Below, in pieces: positions 1-5,506 of a stretch of DNA of 7,133 bases (position 1 is its first letter; each line of letters opens with the position of its first letter). The notes beneath the pieces were generated by a model, which saw only the letters and a program-made list of their open reading frames with translations, did no database searches and was not told the DNA's origin. Source of the DNA: Psychrobacter sp. (GTDB taxonomy: Bacteria; Pseudomonadota; Gammaproteobacteria; Pseudomonadales; Moraxellaceae); assembly GCA_012270355.1 (NCBI GenBank), contig JAAXIL010000031.1:1-7133 (forward strand), written 5' to 3'. The position numbers and the translations under genes were made by a program.

Positions 1-436
1 GCTCAATCAAATCAAACGCCTGCGTCAACGCCTGCGATGCCCAAATGTCATCGGACTGCCCCACACCCAAAGGCTTTGCCACCAACGTCACCCCTGCCTC
101 GACCACAAACAACGCCACAATCAGTGGGGTCATCAGCCGAGCGAGCCTGCCCCGAGAAACCCCACTGCCATTGAGCACCGCCATTTCATGATCCACATAC
201 AACCGCCCAAACACCAGCATCAACGCAATAAAAAACGACAGCGGAAGCAATAATTCCAAAAAATACGGCAACTTATAGCCAATGAAGGCAAACCACAGCC
301 CCCCATCCACCCGACCCTCAGCGGACAGCCCAAAATAGCGAATCATTCGCCCGCCAAGCAACAAAATCAACAAAAACCCCAACACCAAAGCGGTATTGAG
401 GGCAACTTGCTGAGTCATATAACGACGAAGTATCAC
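1..436 (-). CDS. lptF: LPS export system permease LptF (N-terminal part, runs off left edge)
   Basis: LptF is one of two inner-membrane permeases of the LptB2FG transporter, which extracts lipopolysaccharide from the inner membrane and passes it to the LptC/LptA bridge. The visible 145 codons read into the window edge, so roughly the first 40% of a usual LptF is present. I chose the GTG at 434-436 as start: it adds VILRRY before the ATG at 416-418 and restores the short basic N-terminus (compare MIIIRY in E. coli) seen in the family. An in-frame TAG lies four codons upstream of it. Hydrophobic membrane segments lie at about residues 11-28, 56-78 and 100-118. The segment HEMAVLNGSGVSR at residues 83-95 is the conserved cytoplasmic coupling-helix region that contacts the ATPase LptB. 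It is transcribed divergently from pepA; lptG is expected beyond the edge. Identity is firm; the GTG start is likely but has only a weak ribosome binding site. Confidence 0.9.
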   Translation of the reverse strand, partial: MILRRYMTQQVALNTALVLGFLLILLLGGRMIRYFGLSAEGRVDGGLWFAFIGYKLPYFLELLLPLSFFIALMLVFGRLYVDHEMAVLNGSGVSRGRLARLMTPLIVALFVVEAGVTLVAKPLGVGQSDDIWASQALTQAFDLIE

Positions 437-549
437 AGAATTTATCTACTAACCATCAACCTAAAAATTGAGCATATCCTAGCACGTTTTGTCATTGGCA
501 AGATATGATAAACTAGCGGACATTTAACCCACCAAAACGAGAAATAACC
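437..549. promoter_or_regulatory. Divergent lptF/pepA intergenic region with candidate promoters
   Basis: The 113 bases between the lptF start and the pepA start must hold the promoters of both genes. On the plus strand a -10-like TATGAT lies at 504-509 followed by AAACTA, but no good -35 sits 16-18 bases before it, so the assignment is weak. On the minus strand TTGCCA (501 to 496) and TATGCT (476 to 471) are 19 bases apart, a long but tolerable spacing, and end 35 bases before the lptF GTG. The pepA ribosome binding site is only a weak CGAG at 538-541. No clear operator dyad was seen. Confidence 0.35.
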
Positions 550-2214
550 ATGACCTTAACCCTAAACCTAACCAACACCCTACCCAAACCTGCTGGCAAA
601 AAACTATTGCAAAAAGTCACAGGCACCGATTTATCGACGCAAGGGCTGGTGATTTTTGTCGCCCAGCGTGACGACGACAAACAATCAGATGACAATAAAA
701 CTGGCATGGCACTTAGCCTTGACCATAAAGCCGTCGCCCCATATAAAGACCGCATCGTCCGTCTTATCAAACAAGCCAGCTTCTCTGGCAAGAAAGGCGA
801 GACCATTAGTGATTATGCGTTGGAAGCCGATGACAAGAAAGCCCCCCTACAACTCACCTTGGTTGGCATTGGCAAAACCGAAAAGTTAAACATCAACACC
901 GTGCAAAAAATCGCCAGTGCGGTGTATAACCAAACGCAAAAACGCTTAAGCGAGCTGACCGTCTTAATGGGCGAGGCGTTTACCACCGAGCAAAGCAAAC
1001 AATTTGCCCTTGCCTTATTAAATGCCAGCTATCGTTTTGATGGTTATAAATCAGACACCAACACCCCAAAATTGGACACCGTGAATTTGCTGGCATCCAA
1101 CCTAAGCGACGCTGATTTATCGCTGGTCACGGCAGTGCACAACGGACAAAGTCTTGCCCGAGACGTGGCGAACGAACCCGGTAACGTCTGCTACCCTGCG
1201 TTTATGGCAGAGCAAGCCGAAGCCTTGGCAAAAGAGCATTCCGACGTGCTTAAGGTCACGGTATTCGGCGAAGATGAGATGCAAGCCCTTGGCATGAACA
1301 GCTTCTTGGCAGTGGCAAAAGGGTCTGCCCGTGAAGGCAAATTGGTCATCATGGAATATCAAGGTAAGTCACAATTTTCGGCAGACAGCAATGCCCCCTA
1401 TACCGACAACAAATACGATGCCAATAGCCGATATTACTACACGCCAGTTGTGTTGGGCGGTAAAGGCGTGACCTTTGACTCAGGCGGTATTTCCATCAAA
1501 CCTGGTGCGGCGATGGATGAAATGAAATTCGACATGGGCGGTTCTGCCTCGGTGCTGGGCACGATGAAAGCCTTGTGCGAAGCTCGTTTGCCAATTAACG
1601 TCGTCGGTGCATTGGCATGTGCCGAAAACATGCCGTCAGGCGATGCCACTCGCCCGGGCGACATCGTCAAAGCCATGAACGGAAAAACCATCGAAATCTT
1701 AAATACCGATGCCGAAGGTCGACTCGTGCTTGCCGACACGCTTTGCTATGTGCAACGCTACAACCCTCGTGCCATCATCGACGTAGCGACGCTAACAGGG
1801 GCGTGTGTCATTGCTTTAGGACACGTACGTTCTGCCGTCTATGCCAACGATGAGGACGTGTTGTTTGAACTCGAAAACGCCAGCGAGCAGTCGGGCGACT
1901 TGATTTGGCACATGCCACTTGATGATGCCTACCAAAGCCAGTTGGATTCGCCCATTGCCGATATGCAAAACATTGGCGGACGTGCCGCAGGTTCGGTGAC
2001 TGCCGCCTGCTTCCTCTCTCGCTTTGTGCAGGACGGACAACCCTGGTCGCACCTTGACATTGCGGGCACCGCATGGAAATCGGGCAAAGACAAAATGGGC
2101 ACGGGTCGCCCTGTCCCCTTGTTTATGCAGTATCTGACCAACATGGCAGATGCTCATGGCGTGGCAAATAAAGTCGCTGGCAAAGCAAGCAAAGCGAAGA
2201 AAAAGAAAGGCTAA
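550..2214 (+). CDS. pepA: Cytosol (leucyl) aminopeptidase, M17 family
   Basis: This cytoplasmic metallo-exopeptidase removes N-terminal residues, preferably leucine, from peptides using two divalent metal ions in a hexameric enzyme. The C-terminal catalytic domain (about residues 185-535) carries every expected residue: metal ligands K305, D310, D328, D387 and E389, and catalytic K317 and R391. The family signature NTDAEGRL is at 385-392. All are exactly 35 positions later than in E. coli PepA, so no rearrangement occurs inside the active-site core. At 554 residues it is longer than the usual 500 or so. The surplus comes from a hydrophilic stretch around residues 41-50, an Asp/Asn/Tyr-rich stretch of about 20-25 residues at 273-298 just before the metal-binding VLGGKG, and a lysine-rich tail at 540-554. 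In E. coli PepA also binds DNA at xer sites and carAB; whether this one does cannot be told. It is the first gene after a divergent promoter region and is followed by the holC remnant. Confidence 0.97.
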   Translation: MTLTLNLTNTLPKPAGKKLLQKVTGTDLSTQGLVIFVAQRDDDKQSDDNKTGMALSLDHKAVAPYKDRIVRLIKQASFSGKKGETISDYALEADDKKAPLQLTLVGIGKTEKLNINTVQKIASAVYNQTQKRLSELTVLMGEAFTTEQSKQFALALLNASYRFDGYKSDTNTPKLDTVNLLASNLSDADLSLVTAVHNGQSLARDVANEPGNVCYPAFMAEQAEALAKEHSDVLKVTVFGEDEMQALGMNSFLAVAKGSAREGKLVIMEYQGKSQFSADSNAPYTDNKYDANSRYYYTPVVLGGKGVTFDSGGISIKPGAAMDEMKFDMGGSASVLGTMKALCEARLPINVVGALACAENMPSGDATRPGDIVKAMNGKTIEILNTDAEGRLVLADTLCYVQRYNPRAIIDVATLTGACVIALGHVRSAVYANDEDVLFELENASEQSGDLIWHMPLDDAYQSQLDSPIADMQNIGGRAAGSVTAACFLSRFVQDGQPWSHLDIAGTAWKSGKDKMGTGRPVPLFMQYLTNMADAHGVANKVAGKASKAKKKKG

Positions 2215-2258
2215 CTGGCTGTCTATTTTCTTCCTATTTACTTCGAGCCTATTTAATT

Positions 2259-2294
2259 GCTTAAGACATGCAACTCAGCTGTAACGTCTTAAGC
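2259..2294. repeat. Inverted repeat around the ancestral holC start
   Basis: Arms GCTTAAGAC (2259-2267) and GTCTTAAGC (2286-2294) are perfect 9-bp complements with an 18-base loop, and two further G-T pairs could extend the stem outward. The ATG at 2268 that fits as the ancestral holC start is the first codon in the loop. There is no run of T after the second arm, so it is not a standard intrinsic terminator for pepA. In mRNA it could hide or expose the holC start; this is inference. Confidence 0.6.
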
Positions 2295-2729
2295 GGACAG
2301 AGCCAAGATTAAGAACCTGATTCAGCAGATTCACTACTGAACTTTGTGTGTCGGTTAACACAAACCGTGCTGGCAAAAAGCTCGCACAGTTTGCTGATTG
2401 TGGACAGTGACGAGGCAAGATTGACCTTGCTTGATGAACGGTTGTGGTCGTTTGATGCCACAAGTTTTGTGCCACATGACAAGATAGCGAGCTCGGCGGT
2501 TACGTCAAGCATCGATCCTGTTATGCTGACCGACAGCATGCCTGCCGGCTTTGATGGCGTGGTGCTCAATTTGGCACCTACGCCATTGGTGTTTACGGAT
2601 AACGCCTCTGACCCCGAACGGGTACTTGAAATCATTGCTTCAGATGACATCAGCAAAGCCCAAGGACGAGAGAAATATAAGCACTACAAACAGGCAGGAT
2701 TTGCCATTGAAACTCATAAAATTGGTTGA
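2268..2729 (+). pseudogene. holC: DNA polymerase III chi subunit HolC, interrupted by an in-frame stop at codon 15
   Basis: HolC (chi) links the clamp-loader complex, through psi (HolD), to single-stranded DNA binding protein. The frame from ATG 2268 to TGA 2727-2729 is 153 codons, close to the 147 residues of E. coli HolC, but codon 15 (2310-2312) is TAA. Reading past it gives EPDSADSLLNFVCRLTQ, which aligns with the first helix of chi. Later come LDERLWSFDATSFVPH, matching the E. coli LDEALWARPAESFVPH, and GREKYKHYKQAGF, matching the RERYKAYRVAGF end. The 14 codons before the stop, MQLSCNVLSGQSQD, fit the chi N-terminus except that the usual FY of the first beta strand is CN. Without readthrough, the longest product starts at GTG 2346 (codon 27, 127 residues) and lacks that first strand; no ribosome binding site precedes it. 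The rest of the frame is intact, so loss is recent, or a shortened protein is made, or the base is a sequencing error. The usual downstream neighbour valS is absent. Confidence 0.75.
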
Positions 2730-2750
2730 TATTGGATTCGAGGTGCTGTT

Positions 2751-2951
2751 ATGCAATTGACCATAACGCTACCCGACGACTTAGCAACAAAATTTAATAG
2801 CGTGTTCCCAAGTGACCAACAGAATAATTTAGACTTTATCGGCATGTGGGATGACAAGTCATTTACAGGCAGCATAACGCACAACGATGTCGTAAAAAAT
2901 GAAGTGAATGATTATATTCGTCAGCTACGCAAAGGGCGACACTTTGAATAA
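2751..2951 (+). CDS. Small antitoxin-like protein, no toxin partner adjacent
   Basis: A 66-residue soluble protein with a good ribosome binding site (GAGGTG at 2740-2745, five bases before the ATG), which supports it as a real gene. The N-terminus MQLTITLPDDLATKF resembles the beta strand and first helix of ribbon-helix-helix or VapB-like antitoxins. The C-terminal half carries the pattern IGMWDDK (residues 30-36) then EVNDYIRQLRKGRHFE, similar to the toxin-binding tails of many type II antitoxins that pair with PIN-domain or related toxins. Antitoxins normally overlap or abut their toxin gene. Here the holC remnant ends 21 bases upstream and glmU begins 74 bases downstream, so no toxin fits. 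I do not recognise the exact family. It could be an orphan antitoxin left after toxin loss, or an unrelated small DNA-binding protein. Functional assignment is inference from motif appearance only. Confidence 0.55.
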   Translation: MQLTITLPDDLATKFNSVFPSDQQNNLDFIGMWDDKSFTGSITHNDVVKNEVNDYIRQLRKGRHFE

Positions 2952-3025
2952 TAAAAAAAGATTACTGTTTCATTCCAGACCTATCATTTCAACCATTCAT
3001 CATCTAAATAACTAAGACCACACTC

Positions 3026-4510
3026 ATGACCCAATCCAACCAACCTCTATCCATCATCATCTTATCGGCTGGCAAAGGCACACGCATGCAGTCGGCAAAG
3101 CCTAAGGTATTGCAAACGTTGGCGGGTAAGCCCTTACTTGCCCATGTGTTAGATACTTGCAAAGACATTCAAGCCGATAAAACCATCGTGGTCTATGGCT
3201 TTGGGGGCGAACAGGTAAAAACAACGATTAATGATTATTATCGAATGATGCCGATGGCGAAAGCTGAATTATCAAGGCAGACGAGCGAAGATAGTACATC
3301 TTCAAGTACATCGAGTGAGTCTAACACTGATAATTCAGCTTGTAGACTTGGCATCACTTGGGTGGAGCAAGCCGAGCAACTTGGCACAGGGCACGCCGTG
3401 CAGGTGACGCTTGATGAGTTGCCTAAAACAGGACAAAGCCTGATTTTATATGGCGACGTGCCACTGGTGAGCGTGGAAACCTTACAAAATTTGCAAACCG
3501 CCAACACGCAGGGTGTGTCCATGCTTACCTTAACGGTAAATAACCCATTTGGTATGGGACGCATCAAACGAGATGCCAACGACAACGTGACCGCCATTGT
3601 TGAGCAAAAGGACGCAAGCGAGGCGGAGCAAGCCATTCGTGAGGTCAACAGTGGCATTTATTGCGTGAATAACGAATTGTTGCATCGCTATCTGCCCAAA
3701 TTGTCCAATGACAATGCCCAAAATGAATACTATTTAACTGATATCGTCAAAATGGCAGTCGATGACGGCATCATGATTGCCACTGCCGAACCTACCCATC
3801 CGTTTGAGATTGATGGTGTTAATGACCGCAAACAACTTGCGCAACTTGAGCGACGCTGGCAGTCGCACTTGGTCGGTGAGTTACAAAAGCATGGCGTGCA
3901 ATTTGCCGACCCTGCCCGAGTAGACATTCGAGGCACGCTTACCGCAGGGCAAGACGTGTTTGTCGATGTCAACGTGGTGTTTGAAGGCGACGTAACGCTA
4001 GGCGACAACGTCTATATCGAAGCGGGTAGCGTGATTACCAATTCAAGCATCGGCAATGCCTGCCATATTAAGCCGTATTGTGTGATTAATGAATCAATCA
4101 TTGGAGCAGGCGTGGACATTGGACCGTTCGCTCATTTGCGACCAAATACTGAGCTTGGCGACAACAGCAAAGTGGGCAATTTTGTCGAGACCAAAAAGTC
4201 TACCATTGGCAAAGGCAGTAAGGTTAATCACCTCAGCTATATTGGCGATGCGACCATTGGTGAGGGTGTAAATGTCGGGGCTGGCACAATCACTTGTAAT
4301 TATGATGGGGTGAATAAATCGCAAACCGTGATTGGCGATGGGGCATTTATCGGCTCAAATTCTAGCCTTGTCGCCCCTGTCAACATCGGCAAAGGAGCAA
4401 CGGTTGGGGCAGGGTCAACCATCACCAAAGACGTCAGCGATGACACGTTGGCAGTGGCACGAGGCAAGCAGATGCAAAAAGATGGGTGGCAACGCCCAAC
4501 CAAAAAGTAG
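3026..4510 (+). CDS. glmU: Bifunctional N-acetylglucosamine-1-phosphate uridyltransferase / glucosamine-1-phosphate acetyltransferase
   Basis: GlmU makes UDP-GlcNAc in the cytoplasm: the C-terminal domain acetylates glucosamine-1-phosphate with acetyl-CoA and the N-terminal domain transfers UMP from UTP. UDP-GlcNAc feeds peptidoglycan and lipid A synthesis. The nucleotidyltransferase domain (about 8-265) shows the LSAGKGTRM loop (13-21), K27 in the KPKVL segment, QAEQLGTGHA (115-124) and the metal-binding D144 in YGDVPL. From about 290 to 470 there is a left-handed beta helix of hexapeptide repeats with acetyltransferase residues R372, K390, H402 and N425. These are 39 positions later than in E. 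coli (R333, K351, H363, N386). That shift, and a length of 494 against the usual 450-456, come mainly from an extra hydrophilic, serine-rich stretch at about residues 75-107. The start has only a weak site (AAGA at 3014-3017), but the N-terminus fits the family. The gene is not followed by glmS in this window. Confidence 0.97.
   Translation: MTQSNQPLSIIILSAGKGTRMQSAKPKVLQTLAGKPLLAHVLDTCKDIQADKTIVVYGFGGEQVKTTINDYYRMMPMAKAELSRQTSEDSTSSSTSSESNTDNSACRLGITWVEQAEQLGTGHAVQVTLDELPKTGQSLILYGDVPLVSVETLQNLQTANTQGVSMLTLTVNNPFGMGRIKRDANDNVTAIVEQKDASEAEQAIREVNSGIYCVNNELLHRYLPKLSNDNAQNEYYLTDIVKMAVDDGIMIATAEPTHPFEIDGVNDRKQLAQLERRWQSHLVGELQKHGVQFADPARVDIRGTLTAGQDVFVDVNVVFEGDVTLGDNVYIEAGSVITNSSIGNACHIKPYCVINESIIGAGVDIGPFAHLRPNTELGDNSKVGNFVETKKSTIGKGSKVNHLSYIGDATIGEGVNVGAGTITCNYDGVNKSQTVIGDGAFIGSNSSLVAPVNIGKGATVGAGSTITKDVSDDTLAVARGKQMQKDGWQRPTKK
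3261..3341. repeat. 14-bp perfect inverted repeat bounding the serine-rich insert in glmU
   Basis: AAGCTGAATTATCA at 3261-3274 and TGATAATTCAGCTT at 3328-3341 are exact reverse complements, separated by 53 bases. The whole unit is 81 bp, an exact multiple of three, and encodes most of the extra GlmU residues (about 79-106, rich in Ser, Thr, Glu and Asp). Inside it AGTACATC occurs twice (3293-3300 and 3305-3312) with a 12-base period, giving in-frame Ser/Thr-Ser repetition. No clear target-site duplication flanks the unit. It resembles a small insertion of a palindromic element that kept the frame, or a repeat that grew in place. Confidence 0.75.
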
Positions 4511-4563
4511 CTCTAAAAGATTGGATATAAGCCGGTAACACTTAGCTAAAACCAAGGTAGAAT

Positions 4564-4607
4564 GTAACAAATTATGTCGATTGCGACATAAATAGAGCAA
4601 ATGTTAC
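4564..4607. promoter_or_regulatory. Nested dyad, candidate operator between glmU and the outer membrane protein gene
   Basis: TTATGTCG (4572-4579) and CGACATAA (4584-4591) form a perfect 8-bp dyad around the four bases ATTG. It is enclosed by GTAACA (4564-4569) and TGTTAC (4602-4607), which are also reverse complements. The compact inner dyad looks like a binding site for a dimeric repressor (TetR-type operators often have this shape). It could instead be an RNA hairpin after glmU, but no T-run follows, so termination is unlikely. It lies about 160-200 bases before the downstream start codon and about 100 bases before the predicted promoter. Confidence 0.45.
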
Positions 4608-4692
4608 GCAGGTAAATTGCTAAACTTGCAAATCTTTACATCTCAATCGTCAAACACTGACAGACGGTAAGAAATAATTTGTTACCATTATT

Positions 4693-4721
4693 TTGTCGTT
4701 AGCGAACACCCTATTTTTAAT
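4693..4721 (+). promoter_or_regulatory. Predicted sigma-70 promoter of the outer membrane protein gene
   Basis: TTGTCG (4693-4698) and TTTAAT (4716-4721) are separated by exactly 17 bases, four and five of six bases matching the -35 and -10 consensus. Transcription would start near 4728, giving a short leader of about 40 bases before the ATG at 4768. The surrounding sequence is AT-rich. Confidence 0.5.
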
Positions 4722-4741
4722 TTTCTAATTTTGGGTGTCGC
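4702..4741 (+). promoter_or_regulatory. Bulged hairpin overlapping the promoter/leader of the outer membrane protein gene
   Basis: GCGAACACCC (4702-4711) pairs with GGGTGTCGC (4733-4741) in nine base pairs, leaving A4706 (or A4705) bulged. The 21-base loop (4712-4732) contains only A and T and includes the predicted -10 box. It ends 15 bases before the strong GAGGAG ribosome binding site (4756-4761). As RNA it would form only if transcription begins further upstream than the promoter proposed here; as DNA it is a dyad around the -10 and could be a regulator site. Confidence 0.4.
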
Positions 4742-4767
4742 ATTATTCATAACATGAGGAGACAACG

Positions 4768-5358
4768 ATGAATACCCTACAAAAAACTTTGCTTGCTCTA
4801 ACTACTGGTGCATTAATGACTGCTGGAGCAAATGCTGCCGTGACCTATGGTAATGGTTATGCGGGTCAAACTTATCTGGGCGTTAAAGCAGGACAATATG
4901 ATGTCGATGCTGAAGATGCTGATGAGGCAACTTCATATGGCGTATACGGTGGTTATAAATTTACGCCAAACTTTGGCATTGAGGGTGAATATCTCGGCAC
5001 AAGCGATGAAACCATTATTGATAATCGCATTGAAAAATTTGAGTACTCAGGTCAAGTACTAGGTTTATATGGTACCTATGACTATATGTTCCCGAATACA
5101 GGCGGATTATATGCCAAAGGTCGCCTTGGGTTTGCAGATAATGAAATTGAAATCGACGCTAAAAACAAAGTCACAGGTAATAGTGGATCTGACACTATCT
5201 CTGATACTGGCGTTGCGGGTGGTCTAGGATTAGGTTTTAATATTTCACCTATGGCATCGGTTGAAGCAATGTACAACTATTATCCAAGCATTGAAGATGA
5301 TAATACTGAAGATATAGATGTTTCAGGTGTCACTCTAGGTGCTCACCTAAAATTCTAA
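4768..5358 (+). CDS. Small outer membrane beta-barrel protein (OmpA-type 8-strand barrel)
   Basis: A secreted protein of 196 residues. Residues 1-23 form a typical signal peptide: lysine at position 6, hydrophobic core TLLALTTGALMTAG, and signal peptidase I site ANA before A24. The mature part alternates short aromatic and glycine-rich strands (QTYLGVKAGQY, SYGVYGGYKF, FGIEGEYLG, YSGQVLGLYGTYDY, GLYAKGRLGF, GVAGGLGLGFNI, ASVEAMYNYYP, VSGVTLGAHLKF) with acidic loops, and ends in phenylalanine, the mark recognised by the BAM assembly complex. Eight strands and the size match the outer membrane protein beta-barrel family related to the OmpA membrane domain; there is no peptidoglycan-binding OmpA C-terminal domain. 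The acidic loops around residues 46-54, 79-90 and 176-184 would face outside. The specific role (porin, adhesin or resistance factor) cannot be told. A strong ribosome binding site GAGGAG lies six bases before the start, its own promoter precedes it and a terminator follows, so it is probably a single-gene unit. Confidence 0.85.
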   Translation: MNTLQKTLLALTTGALMTAGANAAVTYGNGYAGQTYLGVKAGQYDVDAEDADEATSYGVYGGYKFTPNFGIEGEYLGTSDETIIDNRIEKFEYSGQVLGLYGTYDYMFPNTGGLYAKGRLGFADNEIEIDAKNKVTGNSGSDTISDTGVAGGLGLGFNISPMASVEAMYNYYPSIEDDNTEDIDVSGVTLGAHLKF

Positions 5359-5389
5359 AGTATGCTCGAACTAGCATCATTAGTATTAG

Positions 5390-5417
5390 AAACGACTGCT
5401 TCGGCGGTCGTTTTTTT
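5390..5417 (+). terminator. Intrinsic terminator after the outer membrane protein gene
   Basis: A 10-bp stem (5390-5399 with 5404-5413, one T-G pair) closes a TTCG tetraloop flanked by C and G, a very stable loop type, and runs into seven T bases at 5411-5417. It starts 31 bases after the TAA of the barrel-protein gene. This is a textbook rho-independent terminator. Confidence 0.92.
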
Positions 5418-5420
5418 ATG

Positions 5421-5440
5421 CCTATAAAAACCTATAAAAG
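5421..5440 (+). repeat. Tandem 10-base repeat upstream of the NfeD gene
   Basis: CCTATAAAAA and CCTATAAAAG stand side by side, differing in the last base. They lie directly after the terminator and 67-86 bases before the NfeD start. The AT-rich spacing of about one helical turn could act as an upstream promoter element. A weak extended -10 (TGC followed by TACATT at 5474-5479) lies downstream, but no good -35 box is seen at the right distance, so the promoter of this unit is only tentatively placed. Confidence 0.4.
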
Positions 5441-5506
5441 TTGCCTTATCAACAAAAAACAAAGAAATTGTGCTACATTTAAGCCATTAAAATATGGAGA
5501 ATCATC

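Noticed and set aside
1808..2157. Several antisense open frames of up to 113 codons inside pepA
   Set aside because: They lie opposite strongly conserved PepA sequence and show no family features; they follow from codon bias on the sense strand.
2219..2284. A plus-strand frame reading IFFLFTSSLF, considered as a frame-shifted HolC N-terminus
   Set aside because: It has no start codon in the intergenic region and sits in a different frame; the frame from ATG 2268 aligns better with chi and needs only one nonsense change.
2551..2760. Plus-strand open frame overlapping the 3' end of holC and the start of the next gene
   Set aside because: It overlaps the recognisable HolC coding frame, and its protein shows no family features; it is an out-of-frame shadow.
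2952..3025. Possible glmU promoter with TATCAT at 2982-2987
   Set aside because: No -35 match lies at a proper distance, so it was not listed as a feature.
3238..3657. Antisense 139-codon open frame in glmU, partly opposite the serine-rich insert
   Set aside because: It is Ser/Cys-rich with no recognisable domain or ribosome binding site evidence, and lies opposite conserved GlmU coding sequence.
4572..4591. Dyad considered as a glmU rho-independent terminator
   Set aside because: The stem is AT-rich and no run of T follows the second arm.
5362..5377. Short inverted repeat ATGCT/AGCAT after the barrel gene stop
   Set aside because: Five-base arms are easily found by chance, and the strong terminator just downstream explains the transcript end.
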